This document shows positions 62,984-64,000 of a stretch of DNA of 64,000 nt, piece after piece. The stretch is from assembly GCA_963771715.1 (NCBI GenBank), contig CAVYUQ010000008.1, positions 124,001 through 188,000 of the forward strand, read 5' to 3'. The DNA comes from JACVRW01 sp963771715 (GTDB lineage: Bacteria > Actinomycetota > Thermoleophilia > Solirubrobacterales > Thermoleophilaceae). The notes beneath the pieces were generated by a model, which saw only the letters and a program-made list of their open reading frames with translations, searched no databases and was not told the origin of the DNA. Position 1 is the stretch's first letter. Every line of letters starts with the position of its first letter. Both the position numbers and the translations under genes were made by a program.

Positions 62984-64000
62984 CGAGTGGGCTCGGTGGT
63001 GGCGCCGGGCATGAGGCAGCGGTCGGTGCGGAGGGGCCGCCTCCCCGCCCGAATTCGGAAGCGGACGTACCTTCCGATCACGTCCGGCGCGCGGACGAAG
63101 ACCTCGATGCGCGCGCCGGCCACCAGGACGCGCGCGAACTCGGACAGCCGCACGCGGCCGGTCTCGACAACTCGCCGCCGGGAGCGCGAATGGACAGCCT
63201 GCGACCGGTGCAGGTGACCTTCACGCGCGCGCCACGCGGGGCGCCGCGGACCTCGATGAGCGAGATGCGGGCCCCGCGCGGCACGACGAATCCAACCAGC
63301 CGGACCGTCGGGAAGGGACTCATGAGCGCCGGCTTGGCGGCGGGAGTGATCGGGGTCGCGGCCGGCGGAGGCGGGCTGGTGGCGACCACCGGGGCGGCAG
63401 CGACCGTGATCGTGCGCGTGATCGCCCGCGAGACGCCGTCGCCGTCCGTCACGCGGAGCGAGACCTGGTGGTCGCCCGCGCTGAAGGTCGCCGTGGCCGT
63501 GGACCCGGTGGCATCGTCGAACTGCCCGTCGTCGTCCAGGTCCCAGGCCTCGCTCGCCAGCGCCCCCTCCGCGTCCACCGAGGTCGAGAACAGCTGCACC
63601 TCGCCGCCGTCGACCGGGCTGCCCGGCGTCCACACGAAGCCGGCCACCGGCGGGGCGTTCACCCTGAAGCTCGATTGCGCATCGTCGCTCTCGCCGTTCG
63701 GCTGCGCCACCGTCAGTTGAACGGTGTGGTTTCCGTTCGTCGCGAAGGTGTGCGTGACCGACGTTCCGCTGCCGACCGCGACGACCATCGATCACCCAGC
63801 TCAACGTGCTGCCGGGGGCGGCCACGGAATCGGATGTGAACGTCGCCTCGTCGCCAACCTGGAGCAGCACCGAGTCGTCAGGGTCGCGGTGGAAGGCGGC
63901 GGTCGGGACGGACGGGTCGCGGACGTCCACCACCTGAGTGTCGCTGTCCTGCGCGGCGTCCTCGTCCGTCACGGTCAGGGTCACGTCGTGCGGCCCCGGG
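62974..64000 (-). CDS. PKD-domain surface protein, 5' end outside window, two frame breaks
   Basis: The C-terminal part of a secreted multi-domain protein. It has PKD-type repeats (HDVTLTVTDEDAAQDSD; AWDLDDDGQFDDATG with HQVSLRVTDGDGVSR), a Pro/Ala linker and a basic Ig-like end (VRLSEFARVLVAGARIEVFV, ending TEPTRCT). The frame shifts by one surplus base near 63790 and by a missing base near 63168. PKD modules are common in adhesins and surface glycan-binding proteins. It overlaps the helix protein start by ten bases and so heads the pseudokinase operon. Confidence 0.75.
   Translation of the reverse strand, partial: PGPHDVTLTVTDEDAAQDSDTQVVDVRDPSVPTAAFHRDPDDSVLLQVGDEATFTSDSVAAPGSTLSWVIDGRRGRQRNVGHAHLRDERKPHRSTDGGAAERRERRCAIELQGERPAGGRLRVDAGQPGRRRRGAAVLDLGGRGGGAGERGLGPGRRRAVRRCHRVHGHGDLQRGRPPGLAPRDGRRRRLAGDHAHDHGRCRPGGRHQPASAGRDPDHSRRQAGAHESLPDGPAGWIRRAARGPHLAHRGPRRPAWRAREGHLHRSQAVHSRSRRRVVETGRVRLSEFARVLVAGARIEVFVRAPDVIGRYVRFRIRAGRRPLRTDRCLMPGATTEPTRCT

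Overview
The window reads as chromosome of a high-GC actinobacterium, most likely class Thermoleophilia (Solirubrobacterales or a relative). The pointers are very high G+C with G/C-biased third codon positions, GTG starts and GTGA/ATGA start-stop overlaps throughout, a Rex regulator, a CeoB/CeoC-like pair of TrkA proteins, and four copies of a secreted family whose N-terminus reads SPAMAVAFVALLAALSGTA and which I associate with that class. There is no IS element, prophage, rRNA or CRISPR array. At least fourteen single-base frame breaks fall inside otherwise well-conserved genes (uvrA, panC, hutI and others), about one per 4.5 kb. I read most of them as draft-sequence errors rather than decay, and each affected gene is annotated across its break.

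Layout. 1-5.0 kb (minus strand): hisS (cut by the window edge), a metallo-beta-lactamase hydrolase, a membrane protein, an aldehyde dehydrogenase, a formiminotransferase and the first SPAM-family gene. 5.2-10.3 kb: tRNA-Met(CAT), a 44-residue membrane protein, two secreted proteins, and a 1022-residue membrane-spanning SARP-type regulator fused to a beta-propeller and an amino-acid-binding-protein-like domain. 10.4-13.7 kb: two secreted beta-helix proteins. 13.8-21.2 kb: a histidine-utilisation operon (MFS transporter, hutH, hutU, def, hutF, hutI) that has a peptide-deformylase gene where hutG would be expected. 21.6-27.4 kb: a heterodimeric ABC exporter and a large secreted protein. 27.4-28.4 kb: an HNH endonuclease with a perfect SOS box, tRNA-Gln(CTG) and a small membrane protein.

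28.4-35 kb is a transport operon: two APC permease-UspA fusions, a small membrane protein, two TrkA K+-channel regulators and an FAD oxidoreductase. 35-41.2 kb holds a redox and housekeeping run: glutaredoxin, rex, a GCS2-type ligase, a DUF1844-like protein, MTA phosphorylase, a K+-independent H+-pyrophosphatase and a peroxiredoxin. Then come a CPA1 antiporter, the t6A operon tsaE-tsaB-rimI-tsaD, a secreted S1 protease, a family-4 uracil-DNA glycosylase, and a pantothenate operon (DUF2520 protein, panC, panB, YjbQ).

50-64 kb is mixed: three more SPAM-family genes, two of them under near-identical promoters; an acetyltransferase; a DCC-family protein; a degenerate GGDEF protein; uvrA behind an SOS box; a protein with a nitrile-hydratase-leader-like segment; a VOC protein; a coiled-coil protein; a secreted cupredoxin; and a surface or signalling operon of a PKD-domain protein, a charged single-helix protein and a membrane pseudokinase.

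The strongest leads are the deformylase inside the hut operon, the transmembrane SARP regulator, the SOS-boxed HNH gene, the pseudokinase operon, a roughly 73-bp repeat found upstream of two unrelated genes, and the co-duplicated promoter of the SPAM family.
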